Part shown: piece by piece, positions 14,930 to 23,000 of the stretch | How positions within the stretch are numbered: position 1 is the first letter of the stretch | Layout: every line of letters begins with the position of its first letter | IMG/VR virus record: IMGVR_UViG_3300001450_000020 | Coordinates: 32,577-56,149 of that record | DNA: 23,573 nt | Strand: one strand, 5' to 3' | Source of the DNA: a virus | The notes under the pieces: generated by a model | Database searches by the model: none | What the model saw: only the letters and a program-made list of their open reading frames with translations | What the model was told of the DNA's origin: nothing | Made by a program: the position numbers and the translations under genes

Positions 14930-15694
14930 ATGAAAGGAAAAATAATTTTAAAGGCTTTAGAAAGACAATCTTGGTCAGGATTTAGCAGATTCCCTAAATG
15001 TAAGGATACGGTAATAGCTTCCCTCGGAAGAGGGGGCTATGCTACCGGTCTTACTGAAGCGGATGAGAAAAAACTTGAAGCAGAATTGCAAATGAAGCCA
15101 GGTACTCTTGGTAAATATTCCGAGTACTGGAGAGACTATACAGTAATTCTTAATGATAAGGATAAACCCTTAGTATTAGATAGACCACGAGATTTTATAG
15201 ATTATAAAATTTTAATGGCTAGTAACCGTGTAGCTAATTCAGTAAATGAATTATCTTCTTGGCCTAAAGCAGAATATGTAATATATGATGCTGAAGAAGA
15301 CGCTAAAAAAGATAATTTAAAAATTAAAGAAAAGCGTAAAGCATATAAAGAATTTAATAGCATGACCTCAACTGAAATGAGAAATGTATTAAAATTAATG
15401 GGTAAGAAAGCAGCTAATGCTTCAGATACATTAATTGAAAATACACTTGCAGATATTTTAGATAAGGACCCAGCAATATTTAATGAAACTATGGCTATGC
15501 CAGACTTTAAAACAAGAGTATTAATAGAAGATTTGGTAGCTATAAATGCATTACGTATTAGAGGCGGACATTATATGTTCGGCGATAGTGCTATAGGTCA
15601 CGACCTAGAAGCAACGTGTATATATTTAAAAGAACCAAAAAACCAGGACATTGTATTATCACTTAAGTCAAAACTTAAAGCTAGTAAAAAATAA
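14930..15694 (+). CDS. Conserved structural protein after capsid, function unknown
   Basis: A 254-residue charged protein starting MKGKIILKALERQSWSGFSRF. An N-terminal part with GRGGYATGL precedes a tyrosine-rich stretch (YSEYWRDYTVIL). Long helices follow, including a helical bundle at about 145-185 (STEMRNVLKLMGKKA...). The C-terminus is RIRGGHYMFGDSAIGHDLEATCIYLKEP. Position between capsid and the likely connector gene suggests a head-completion or neck role. Its stop overlaps the next start (TAATG), implying coordinated synthesis with that connector candidate. I do not recognise a named family. Confidence 0.6.
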   Translation: MKGKIILKALERQSWSGFSRFPKCKDTVIASLGRGGYATGLTEADEKKLEAELQMKPGTLGKYSEYWRDYTVILNDKDKPLVLDRPRDFIDYKILMASNRVANSVNELSSWPKAEYVIYDAEEDAKKDNLKIKEKRKAYKEFNSMTSTEMRNVLKLMGKKAANASDTLIENTLADILDKDPAIFNETMAMPDFKTRVLIEDLVAINALRIRGGHYMFGDSAIGHDLEATCIYLKEPKNQDIVLSLKSKLKASKK

Positions 15695-16395
15695 TGACAT
15701 TAGCGGAAATGCATATAGAATTCAAAGTGGGGTTAGATAAGACTGATAGTCTTAACTACCCCAATTTTGAACCTGAAGAAATCGACTTGTGGCTTAATAG
15801 GTCACAGGACCGTTTTGTAAAACAACGTTATTCACATGATCCGAAAAATGAAACTTTTGAGTTAACTCAGAAACGAACGGATGATTTGAGAAAAGTAGTA
15901 ACAGAGGTAACATTAATTCCATCTGCAACGCAAACCCCAGTTAAACCTAATGGTATTCTTTTTGAATTACCAGATGGCACAACCGGTACGGACATTTATT
16001 GGTTCGCCATTAACGAAGAATGCGAAATTCGTTATGAAGACTGCAATGGCAGTTGGGTAGATGAAAGAAATGGTGTCTATGCTATTCAGCACGACGACTA
16101 TAATAAACTTGTAGATGATCCTTTTAACCAGCCTACTAAGGATGTGGTTTTAAGATTGATGCATGGTCGATTTGCTGAGTTACTTACTGACGGGACTTTT
16201 ACAATAAATCAGTACTTTTTGAGATATATAAGACAACCAATTAGATTAGATATATTAAATACACCAGGTGTTTCCTGCGAATTAGCCGAACACACGCATG
16301 CTGAAATATGTGCAGGCGCTGTAACAATGGCATTAGAGAATATAGCTAGTCCTAGATTTCAATCTCATATTATTTCAGAAATGACTCAAGAATAG
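15694..16395 (+). CDS. Putative head-tail connector / neck ring protein
   Basis: A 233-residue protein. Residues 26-46 (EPEEIDLWLNRSQDRFVKQRY) form an N-terminal helix resembling that of structural neck proteins in Bacteroidetes phages. A beta-rich centre follows, with NPGILFELP-like and YWFAINEECEIRY strands. The C-terminal helix (about 203-220, HTHAEICAGAVTMALENI) has an 'E-x-C-x-x-AV-x-x-ALE' pattern seen in adaptor proteins. Together with position after capsid this suggests a portal-proximal ring or adaptor. The assignment is moderate and could be wrong in detail. The start is fixed by the TAATG junction. Confidence 0.5.
   Translation: MTLAEMHIEFKVGLDKTDSLNYPNFEPEEIDLWLNRSQDRFVKQRYSHDPKNETFELTQKRTDDLRKVVTEVTLIPSATQTPVKPNGILFELPDGTTGTDIYWFAINEECEIRYEDCNGSWVDERNGVYAIQHDDYNKLVDDPFNQPTKDVVLRLMHGRFAELLTDGTFTINQYFLRYIRQPIRLDILNTPGVSCELAEHTHAEICAGAVTMALENIASPRFQSHIISEMTQE
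15729..15762 (+). other. Stem-loop inside the start of the connector gene
   Basis: TAAGACT (15738-15744) pairs with AGTCTTA (15748-15754) around a three-base loop. An outer GGGG (15729-15732) pairs with CCCC (15759-15762) across an asymmetric internal loop. It lies in codons 12-23 of the connector-like gene and may only reflect coding sequence. Confidence 0.35.
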
Positions 16396-16428
16396 TAAAA
16401 TAAATAATTAATTTTAAAATAAAAAGTA

Positions 16429-17415
16429 ATGGCAAGACATGAAAATTATAAAATCCTAATCGGAAAAGATGTAGCAAGAACTGCAGCTTTAACTGTAGCT
16501 AACATCGCTGATGGGGAAATAGCTGTTGTAAAAAACGACATGACTATAATGAATGCAGGTGATACTATCGCGAATAGTGAATACTGCTATATTGTTCAAG
16601 GAGTATTTGAGAATGGTGTGAGAGTAGCTCCACGTTTCTCAGCTAAAATCCAAGGAGCACAAGTAACTAAATGGGGAGGAACTTCTTTCCAAGCTGCAGT
16701 ACAGCAAGTAACAACAGTTGGTGCAGTAGCAGCTGGTGCAGGTTCTGTAAATTTAGTAAACGCAACAGAGTATAGATTATCACTAATCTTTACATTTGAT
16801 AAAGTAATAGGTTCAGAAAGACAATTAGTAAGACGTTTTTACTATACTTCAGATTCAACAGCTACACAAGCTGAAATTACTGCGGCTATGGTTTTAGCAA
16901 TTAACGGTGATGATGTTGCTAAAGATTTAGTAGTAGCAGCACAAACTACAGGAGCAGTAGCTACTGATAGTGGTTTAACAATAACTGCAAAACCACAAGC
17001 TTATAAAATTATTGACGGTTACGAGCAAGTAACATTTAAAACTGTAATGGATGCAGGTTTTTCTGATGGTGGTACAACTACTTTAGGAGAAGCACTTCCA
17101 AATTACGGATCTGGTACATTTGCTCATGTTTCTGATTTAGAAAGAGCAGCATTAGGATATGACGGTATAACGAATCTTATGAGATTCCCAGTACCTTCTT
17201 ACCCAGTATATGCTGTTTCTACGGCTACGTATGATGTATATGCTATACAGCATTCTGACAGACATGCAACAGCTAATCTTAACAAAGATGGATTAAGTCC
17301 AGAGATGACATTAGTAGCTATGCCAGTAGGTGCAGGAGATCAGTTAGCTTTTGAAGGGGAAATTAATCCTTGGATGGCTTCAACTCCAGGTAACTTTGCT
17401 AACGTAGCACTGTAA
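16429..17415 (+). CDS. Abundant virion protein, tail tube or decoration candidate
   Basis: A 328-residue, Ala/Thr/Val/Gly-rich protein starting MARHENYKILIGKDVARTAALTV. It has many beta-prone alternating segments (YCYIVQGVFENGVRVAPRFSA, YRLSLIFTFDKVIG, RQLVRRFYYTSD) and an insert with helical EITAAMVLAINGDDVAKDLVV. The codon pattern resembles that of the capsid gene, with more C-ending codons than the lysis-region genes, which suggests strong expression. A major tail protein, sheath-like protein or head decoration protein would fit. Without a fold search I cannot separate these. It is separated from neighbours by short A-rich gaps of about 33 bases on each side. Confidence 0.55.
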   Translation: MARHENYKILIGKDVARTAALTVANIADGEIAVVKNDMTIMNAGDTIANSEYCYIVQGVFENGVRVAPRFSAKIQGAQVTKWGGTSFQAAVQQVTTVGAVAAGAGSVNLVNATEYRLSLIFTFDKVIGSERQLVRRFYYTSDSTATQAEITAAMVLAINGDDVAKDLVVAAQTTGAVATDSGLTITAKPQAYKIIDGYEQVTFKTVMDAGFSDGGTTTLGEALPNYGSGTFAHVSDLERAALGYDGITNLMRFPVPSYPVYAVSTATYDVYAIQHSDRHATANLNKDGLSPEMTLVAMPVGAGDQLAFEGEINPWMASTPGNFANVAL

Positions 17416-17449
17416 TAAACTAAATCAATAATTTTAAAAATATAAGATA

Positions 17450-17836
17450 ATGGCAAATATAATAGAAAAAAGAGCAATAAACGGTAACATTGAGTTAGCG
17501 TCAGTTGCTATAGTATATGATGGATCAGCAGCTGGATCAGCATTCGTTTCGGATGCTATGATTCCAGTAGGTTCTACTATAACAGGTGTTTACTTAAATA
17601 CTAGTACTGCAAACGGAGGTGTTTTAGCAGGTACCGGAACACTAAGAGTAGCAGTAGGTGGAGCTACTAATTGGGTTACTGGATCTATTGCTGCAGCTGC
17701 TTGTAAAGCAGGCCCTGCAGTACTATACTCAGGTGGTAACCAGTCTGGAGCAATCCATGTAACTGCAGGTGGTACAGTAACAGCGGTTAATGGCGTACAC
17801 TACATCACAGTAGCGTACGTTAGAGGTAACGCGTAA
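17450..17836 (+). CDS. Small beta-rich virion protein, probable capsid decoration
   Basis: A 128-residue protein starting MANIIEKRAINGNIELASVAIVYDG. It is dominated by Gly, Ala, Thr, Val and Ser with short strands (GSTITGVYLNTS, GTLRVAVGG, GTVTAVNGVHYITVAYVRGNA). It contains only one Cys, no catalytic pattern and very few charged residues. Small, Gly/Ala/Val-rich beta proteins near capsid genes are often head decoration or cement proteins, and that is the likeliest role. A fibre-base subunit is an alternative. Confidence 0.5.
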   Translation: MANIIEKRAINGNIELASVAIVYDGSAAGSAFVSDAMIPVGSTITGVYLNTSTANGGVLAGTGTLRVAVGGATNWVTGSIAAAACKAGPAVLYSGGNQSGAIHVTAGGTVTAVNGVHYITVAYVRGNA

Positions 17837-17857
17837 GCAGTTTAATAATTTTACATA

Positions 17858-17885
17858 ATACAGGAGGGAGAAATCCCTTCTGTAT
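17858..17885 (+). other. Strong intergenic RNA hairpin with GAAA tetraloop
   Basis: In the 73-base gap between two virion genes, ATACAGGAGGGA (17858-17869) pairs with TCCCTTCTGTAT (17874-17885) around the loop GAAA. The 12 base pairs include one G-U pair. GNRA loops are especially stable in RNA. No T-run follows, so it is not a standard intrinsic terminator. It could be an mRNA processing or stability element. The AGGAGG inside the stem is base-paired and about 40 bases from the next start. Confidence 0.7.
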
Positions 17886-17909
17886 CTATGTATATAAAAA
17901 AGTATATGA

Positions 17910-18509
17910 ATGGCTATAAAGTTAAACTTCAAAGTTGCTGAAGCATGTGATAGTAAAAGTATTTTATTTACCGATACAACTGGTGCATATTCCACTAATA
18001 ATACTACTGGATGGGGAAGTCCAAACCCTCTACTGGGAGCAGTCATAGATGTAGAAATAATTATCTTAGCTCCAGATGGGAATACGTATGTTATTTCTAT
18101 GTTAAATATTAATGGAGATCTTCCTAATTCTACTAATGGAATATTTAATATTCATATGGGATATTTAGGTGGAACTGCAGGACACGTAGTTCAACAGGGG
18201 GTATATAATGTAGAATATCGTGTTATATACGATGATGGAACTCCTACAGGACAACTTGTATCATTAAGAAAATACATACTTGCAACAAGTGTAATTAAAT
18301 GTTGCGTCCATAAAATGTTAGCAAATTTAGATATGTGTGATGACTGCCCTTGTGGTGAAGATAAGTCAAATGCATTAGAAGCTTATACTCTTTATAAAGC
18401 CATGTTATATGCTTATAAATGTGGTAGTACTGTCAAAGCAGGAAAGATGGCTACCCAAATAAATAAGATGTGTAACTACAGAGGTACTTGTTCATCTTGT
18501 ACTTCATAA
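17910..18509 (+). CDS. Virion protein with beta domain and cysteine-rich helical tail
   Basis: A 199-residue protein. Residues 1-125 are beta-rich (MAIKLNFKVAEACDSKSILF..., then VYNVEYRVIYDDGTP), consistent with an immunoglobulin-like or sandwich domain. Residues 130-199 are helical and cysteine-rich, including IKCCVHK, MCDDCPC, YKCG and a final MCNYRGTCSSC, about ten Cys in 70 residues. Such a tail could bind metal or form disulfides after virion release. It precedes two more genes with Cys-rich terminal modules, suggesting the three products contact each other. The sequence resembles hypothetical proteins of Bacteroidetes phages that I cannot name. Function is unknown; a fibre adaptor is the best guess. 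Confidence 0.6.
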   Translation: MAIKLNFKVAEACDSKSILFTDTTGAYSTNNTTGWGSPNPLLGAVIDVEIIILAPDGNTYVISMLNINGDLPNSTNGIFNIHMGYLGGTAGHVVQQGVYNVEYRVIYDDGTPTGQLVSLRKYILATSVIKCCVHKMLANLDMCDDCPCGEDKSNALEAYTLYKAMLYAYKCGSTVKAGKMATQINKMCNYRGTCSSCTS

Positions 18510-18523
18510 AAAAAGAGTAAATA

Positions 18524-19414
18524 ATGGCATGTAATAATTGTAACAATGGATGTGTTAATCCACAAACTTGCGCGTGCGACTGTACGTCTTGTGCTGAAGC
18601 AAACTCGTGTGATATTCCTGTAGGAGATACAGGTCCTCAAGGGCCTGCTGGGCCTATGGGTCTTCCTGGAGTAAATGGTACAGACGGTGTAAACGGAACT
18701 GATGGTACAGATGGTTGTACTCTTTTAGATGTTTATATTTCAGACGGTAGTGATGGGAATGTACAGGGTGACGTAATAGTTACTACTGGACCTACGCCTA
18801 CGCCTTGTAATCAAGTTATTAATGCCGGAAATATAATCCAATCAGTAATTAACCAGGGAGCTCTTATTCCATCAGGAATAATTGTAATGTGGTCTGGTCC
18901 TTTAGGTTCTATTCCTCTTGGATGGAGTCTTTGTGATGGTACCGGAGGTACACCAAACCTTGCAGGAAAATTTATAGCTTCTTATGGAGCAGGGGATCCA
19001 AACTTTGGTGCAGTTTTAGCAGCAGGGGGTAGTCCTACTGTTACACTTTCTAAATCTAATATACCTGCTCATGTACATAATATAGGATCATATAGTGCTA
19101 ATATAGCTATGTCTGGAGCTCATGCTCATAGATGGAGAGGATGGTATGCGCTCGATGCTTTACCAGATCAACAGGAATGTAAAAGCCGATTTAGAATTGG
19201 TAGTGACGCATTAGAGTGGTGTACAGCAAGACCTAATGATGGAACAACTGATTGTACAGGTGATGCGGATCCTAATTGTGGGGCTCACACACATAATGTA
19301 TCCTTAACAGGTAATTCAGGAGACGGACAAGCAGATAGTCTTAATTTTCCACAAGGTGTTCCTTTTAATATATTACCAGCGTTTGTAACCTTAGCATATA
19401 TAATTAAAAATTAA
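18524..19414 (+). CDS. Tail fibre protein with collagen-like and collar domains
   Basis: A 296-residue protein with four parts. Residues 3-29 hold eight Cys (MACNNCNNGCVNPQTCACDC...). Residues about 34-64 are short Gly-X-Y triplets (GDTGPQGPAGPMGLPGVNG). Residues about 115-170 carry a phage tail-collar signature (PSGIIVMWSGPLGSIPLGWSLCDG, then TPNLAGKFI). The C-terminal domain ends in FNILPAFVTLAYIIKN, as in short tail fibres. HxH pairs occur at residues 183/185, 200/202 and 255/257. In T4 gp12 and gp37, histidines of this kind hold metal ions in receptor-binding tips. The product is probably a trimeric receptor-binding fibre. The start follows the upstream stop by 14 bases in an A-rich leader. 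Confidence 0.8.
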   Translation: MACNNCNNGCVNPQTCACDCTSCAEANSCDIPVGDTGPQGPAGPMGLPGVNGTDGVNGTDGTDGCTLLDVYISDGSDGNVQGDVIVTTGPTPTPCNQVINAGNIIQSVINQGALIPSGIIVMWSGPLGSIPLGWSLCDGTGGTPNLAGKFIASYGAGDPNFGAVLAAGGSPTVTLSKSNIPAHVHNIGSYSANIAMSGAHAHRWRGWYALDALPDQQECKSRFRIGSDALEWCTARPNDGTTDCTGDADPNCGAHTHNVSLTGNSGDGQADSLNFPQGVPFNILPAFVTLAYIIKN

Positions 19415-20073
19415 TGGGATTTAAACCAATTACACAAGAAGACCTAATTTATAGGTTAAATAAATTAAAATGTTGTTTTGCAACTAAGGCAGCAGAAGTA
19501 ACTGATAAACAGCGTCTAGGCAAATTATGCAAAGATGAAATGTGTAATTTAAAACTTTTAGGAGCATACATTGAAATGATTGAATGCTATGCCCCAATTC
19601 CATGTGACTGTTATAAAGAATGGGTAACAGATGGAGAGTTATATTGGGATGAAACTACACCATTTAGTGCAGGACAAGTTGTTAAAATATTCCCAAGACC
19701 TAATGCAAACATAGGAGAATTTTTATACTTAAGGTGGCAAAACGCTTTACCACAACCCTCTGGCACAAACTGTTTTGATCCTGTATTAGGTTGGGCCCCT
19801 TGTTGGTCCGGTATATACGGAATAACTCCAGGAGCATGGAGTGTTTGTGGCAATTTAAAAGTTGCATGGGAAGCTAGAGGAAGTTTAATATGGAATGATG
19901 CACTTACATATGATATAGGAGATATAGTAAAATTTATGGGAGGAGGCCCAGGAGCAATACAAACAGGAAGAGGCAAGTATTACATCGCTGCTTCTTCTCC
20001 TACTACTACAGGATCTGGTTTTTTTGAAAGCGGTCATTGGGTAGAATTACAATGTTTTAACGAACCCGGATAA
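19414..20073 (+). CDS. Virion protein with chitin-binding-like modules
   Basis: A 219-residue protein. Residues 1-68 are helical and Cys-rich (LKCCFATK, LCKDEMC, CYAPIPCDCY). Two modules follow that resemble the type 3 chitin-binding (CBM5/12) pattern, W...Y..GD.V...YY.A...W. The weaker one spans about residues 70-110 (LYWDETTPFSAGQVVKI). The clearer one spans about 155-214 (LIWNDALTYDIGDIVKF, then KYYIAAS and GHWVELQC). Such modules bind polysaccharide surfaces. With the preceding collar-domain fibre this suggests a host glycan-binding accessory. Carbohydrate binding is inferred from motif order. Its start overlaps the fibre gene's stop (TAATG), so the two products are probably made together. 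Confidence 0.6.
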   Translation: MGFKPITQEDLIYRLNKLKCCFATKAAEVTDKQRLGKLCKDEMCNLKLLGAYIEMIECYAPIPCDCYKEWVTDGELYWDETTPFSAGQVVKIFPRPNANIGEFLYLRWQNALPQPSGTNCFDPVLGWAPCWSGIYGITPGAWSVCGNLKVAWEARGSLIWNDALTYDIGDIVKFMGGGPGAIQTGRGKYYIAASSPTTTGSGFFESGHWVELQCFNEPG

Positions 20074-20085
20074 AAAATATAATAA

Positions 20086-23000
20086 ATGGCAACATCAGAT
20101 AATTTTGAAAAACAGTTTACAGGAAGAAGTGTCTTAGCAAACTTGACAGCTAATCCTCCTACTATGGGAAACGTTCCAGGAGCTCTTGGAGTTGCAGATG
20201 CTCCTTATAGTAGTTGTACAATAGTATCAGCTTCAGCTCAAACATTTGGAGTCGGAGCTTCAACAACTACCTTTGCTGATGGAGACATTTTATTTTATTC
20301 AGACGGTTACAGAATATATGATTCTACTGGAGTAGCAATGTTAGGTGCTGAAGCAACAATAGCAAATAATAAAACTGGTGGTGTAAGAGCTGCTCCTCAA
20401 GCTGTTACATTTATAAAAGTTCCTGATTATTTATCTTCTACTGTAACAGCAGGTCAGGATCCTGGCGCAGGTAATTCTACAGGTGCTATATTTTGGGCAT
20501 TTTTTAATGGCATGTATGGAGGTATAAAAGCAGGTGTTGTTGATATGAATGGTAATGGAGGAAAAGGAAAGTTTTTTAATCATCTAAATATAGGCCAATC
20601 AGGAGTAGCTCCAAATGATGGCCAGCTAAAAGATTCTATTTGTGATGGTCGTATGGTTTCTTTTTGTTGTCACATAGGCGGTAAAGAGGCTCCGGGATTA
20701 ATTATTAAAAAACATGACTGGAGTGGAGCTGCAGATAACAATAGTTATAGTGTATTTAGATTTTCTACAATTAGTAGTATGGGGGCTCCAAATTTATACG
20801 GAGGAACTTCCCTAACTGGAGACCCTGTAGAAACATCAATAGGAGCTACAACTGAAAGTAATGATGGAGCTAGAATGGGTATATTGAGTGTAACCAAATC
20901 AGATTTAGATCCTACTTCTTCTAGTTATAACTTATTTAAATTTGCTACTATTATACAAGACAAGGTAGGAAGTCCGGTTGCACAAAACGATTTCGCAACT
21001 GTACAAGTTTTTAACCTTAGTGCTATTACAGGCGTAATATCTAACGCTTCTCTAATTACTGCTCCACAAGCTGTAGTAGAACAATTAGATAGAGGTCCTA
21101 TATCTTGGCCACAAAGTGCAAGTACTGCAAGTAGATATTTTAGTATGCATAGTTGTTTTACTAGTGATAGTAATACAGATAGTTGTACACTTTATTTCGG
21201 TTGGTTTGATAGTACTTCTGTACCAGGAGGAGAATTAAAAATAAAATATATAACATTAAATGCTACTAACGCTATAACTGCTTCTTCTCCAGTTAATTAT
21301 GGACATATAGAAGATGGGGCAGGAAATAATATATGGAATGGGATGAATGGCCCATCAAGAATAATTGCAGGTATTTGGCCAGACCCAGTATACAGTGATC
21401 GTATCCTATTTTTATGTCCAGAACAAATAGATAAATTTAATCTATCAGTTATAGCATCTGCTCCAGCTTGGACAACTAATTATCCAGAAGAATATGGAGA
21501 CCCAAACAATCCTGAAGTCTACAATATAGGAGTAATAGATAATGCTACAAATCCTGCAACTGCACAATTTGGTTTTGAAGGGACACCTGTAGCAACTACT
21601 TTTATAAGATATGGAGCTCCAGCAGAACATATATGTTCTAATAATATTATAGTACCAGAACTAGATGTAAAAAGATGTGATACTGTAGGTACATATACAC
21701 TAGATTTAAATAAAAACTTATGGAAAAATACTGTATTGCCTACTGGGGCTGAGATGAATTTAATTACTTCAGTAACAGGTACTGATTTTAGAGGACTATC
21801 TTTTAACATGTATACTGCAATGTTGAGTATTTGGGATTCTCCTACACCATCAACATTAGCTTATCAAATATTTCATCCTGATTTAAATACAGTAACAAAT
21901 CCTACAGCTGTTACAGCTAATGCAACATGGGAAAAATATAATGCATTTACAAACACAGTAGGACTTTCTAGTACAGTTACTGGTGCAGCTATTAGTGCAG
22001 CGCACCTTTGTAACATACATTGGTTTATGGGTAAAAAAACAGGAGCAGCCCAAGAATATGGTTTTGGTTTATTTGATCAAAGTGCTAATACAGTGAGTAA
22101 TGTTGTTGGGACCCACATAAATTTGGCTACTTTTATGGGTGGCGCTCTTACAGGGTTAGCCCCAGTTTCTATTGCTGGAGCTCAGGCTGGGAATCTAAAC
22201 CCACAAGTTAGTCTAGTTGGTGGATACATGTATATTGCAATAGGTACAAGAATTGTTGCATATGATACAAATGCAAATACATATACATTATTAGCAGGAG
22301 TTGCTCCTGCATCTATTAATGATATATGGTTAGAATTTGATGGAACAGGTATTAATGGATATACATTAAAAGGTACTACAGGAGTAGCTGGTGCTCAGAT
22401 AGCTTATGATGTAAACCAAGGAACTGGAGCATTTACTGTTCTAGGTCCAGTCGTTACTAATCCCGGTGGATTTGCTTGGCCTGGAAAATCTTTAGCAACA
22501 GCTTATGATAGTTCATTTCGTAATTGGTTATCTTTCCCATTAAAAATATTTGGGACAGATCCAAATTTTATTGCTGTAAGTAATTACTGTGCCTCAACTC
22601 CTGTAATGGTCTGGAATTGGGCTAGTTTAAATATAGCCGGATGTTTTACTTGCTCTGTTCCTGCAAGTACTACATATCATACAAATGCTACTTCTTGTGA
22701 AATTTATGGAGCAGCATCTGCATCTTATCCAACTTGTAGAGACTGTATAGATGCTATAGATAATCAATGTTCTTCTTTTATACCGTGCTGTGCTATAGGA
22801 AATTCTGGATATAATTCTGGGCCTATACATTTACCTGCAGTAACAACAGATGCGGTAACTCCTGGAGATGTTTATTCAGTTAGTGCTAACGGAAATACAC
22901 CTGAATGTTCTGTAGCTTTTACTCCTCAACAGCAGATACTTATGTCTTTTAATAATGCTATAGATGGTGGTAATAATAATATTGTAGAAATACCTAGTCT

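Noticed and set aside
17863-17868. AGGAGG as a Shine-Dalgarno site
   Set aside because: It is about 40 bases from the next ATG, fully paired in a hairpin, and no other gene here uses such a site.
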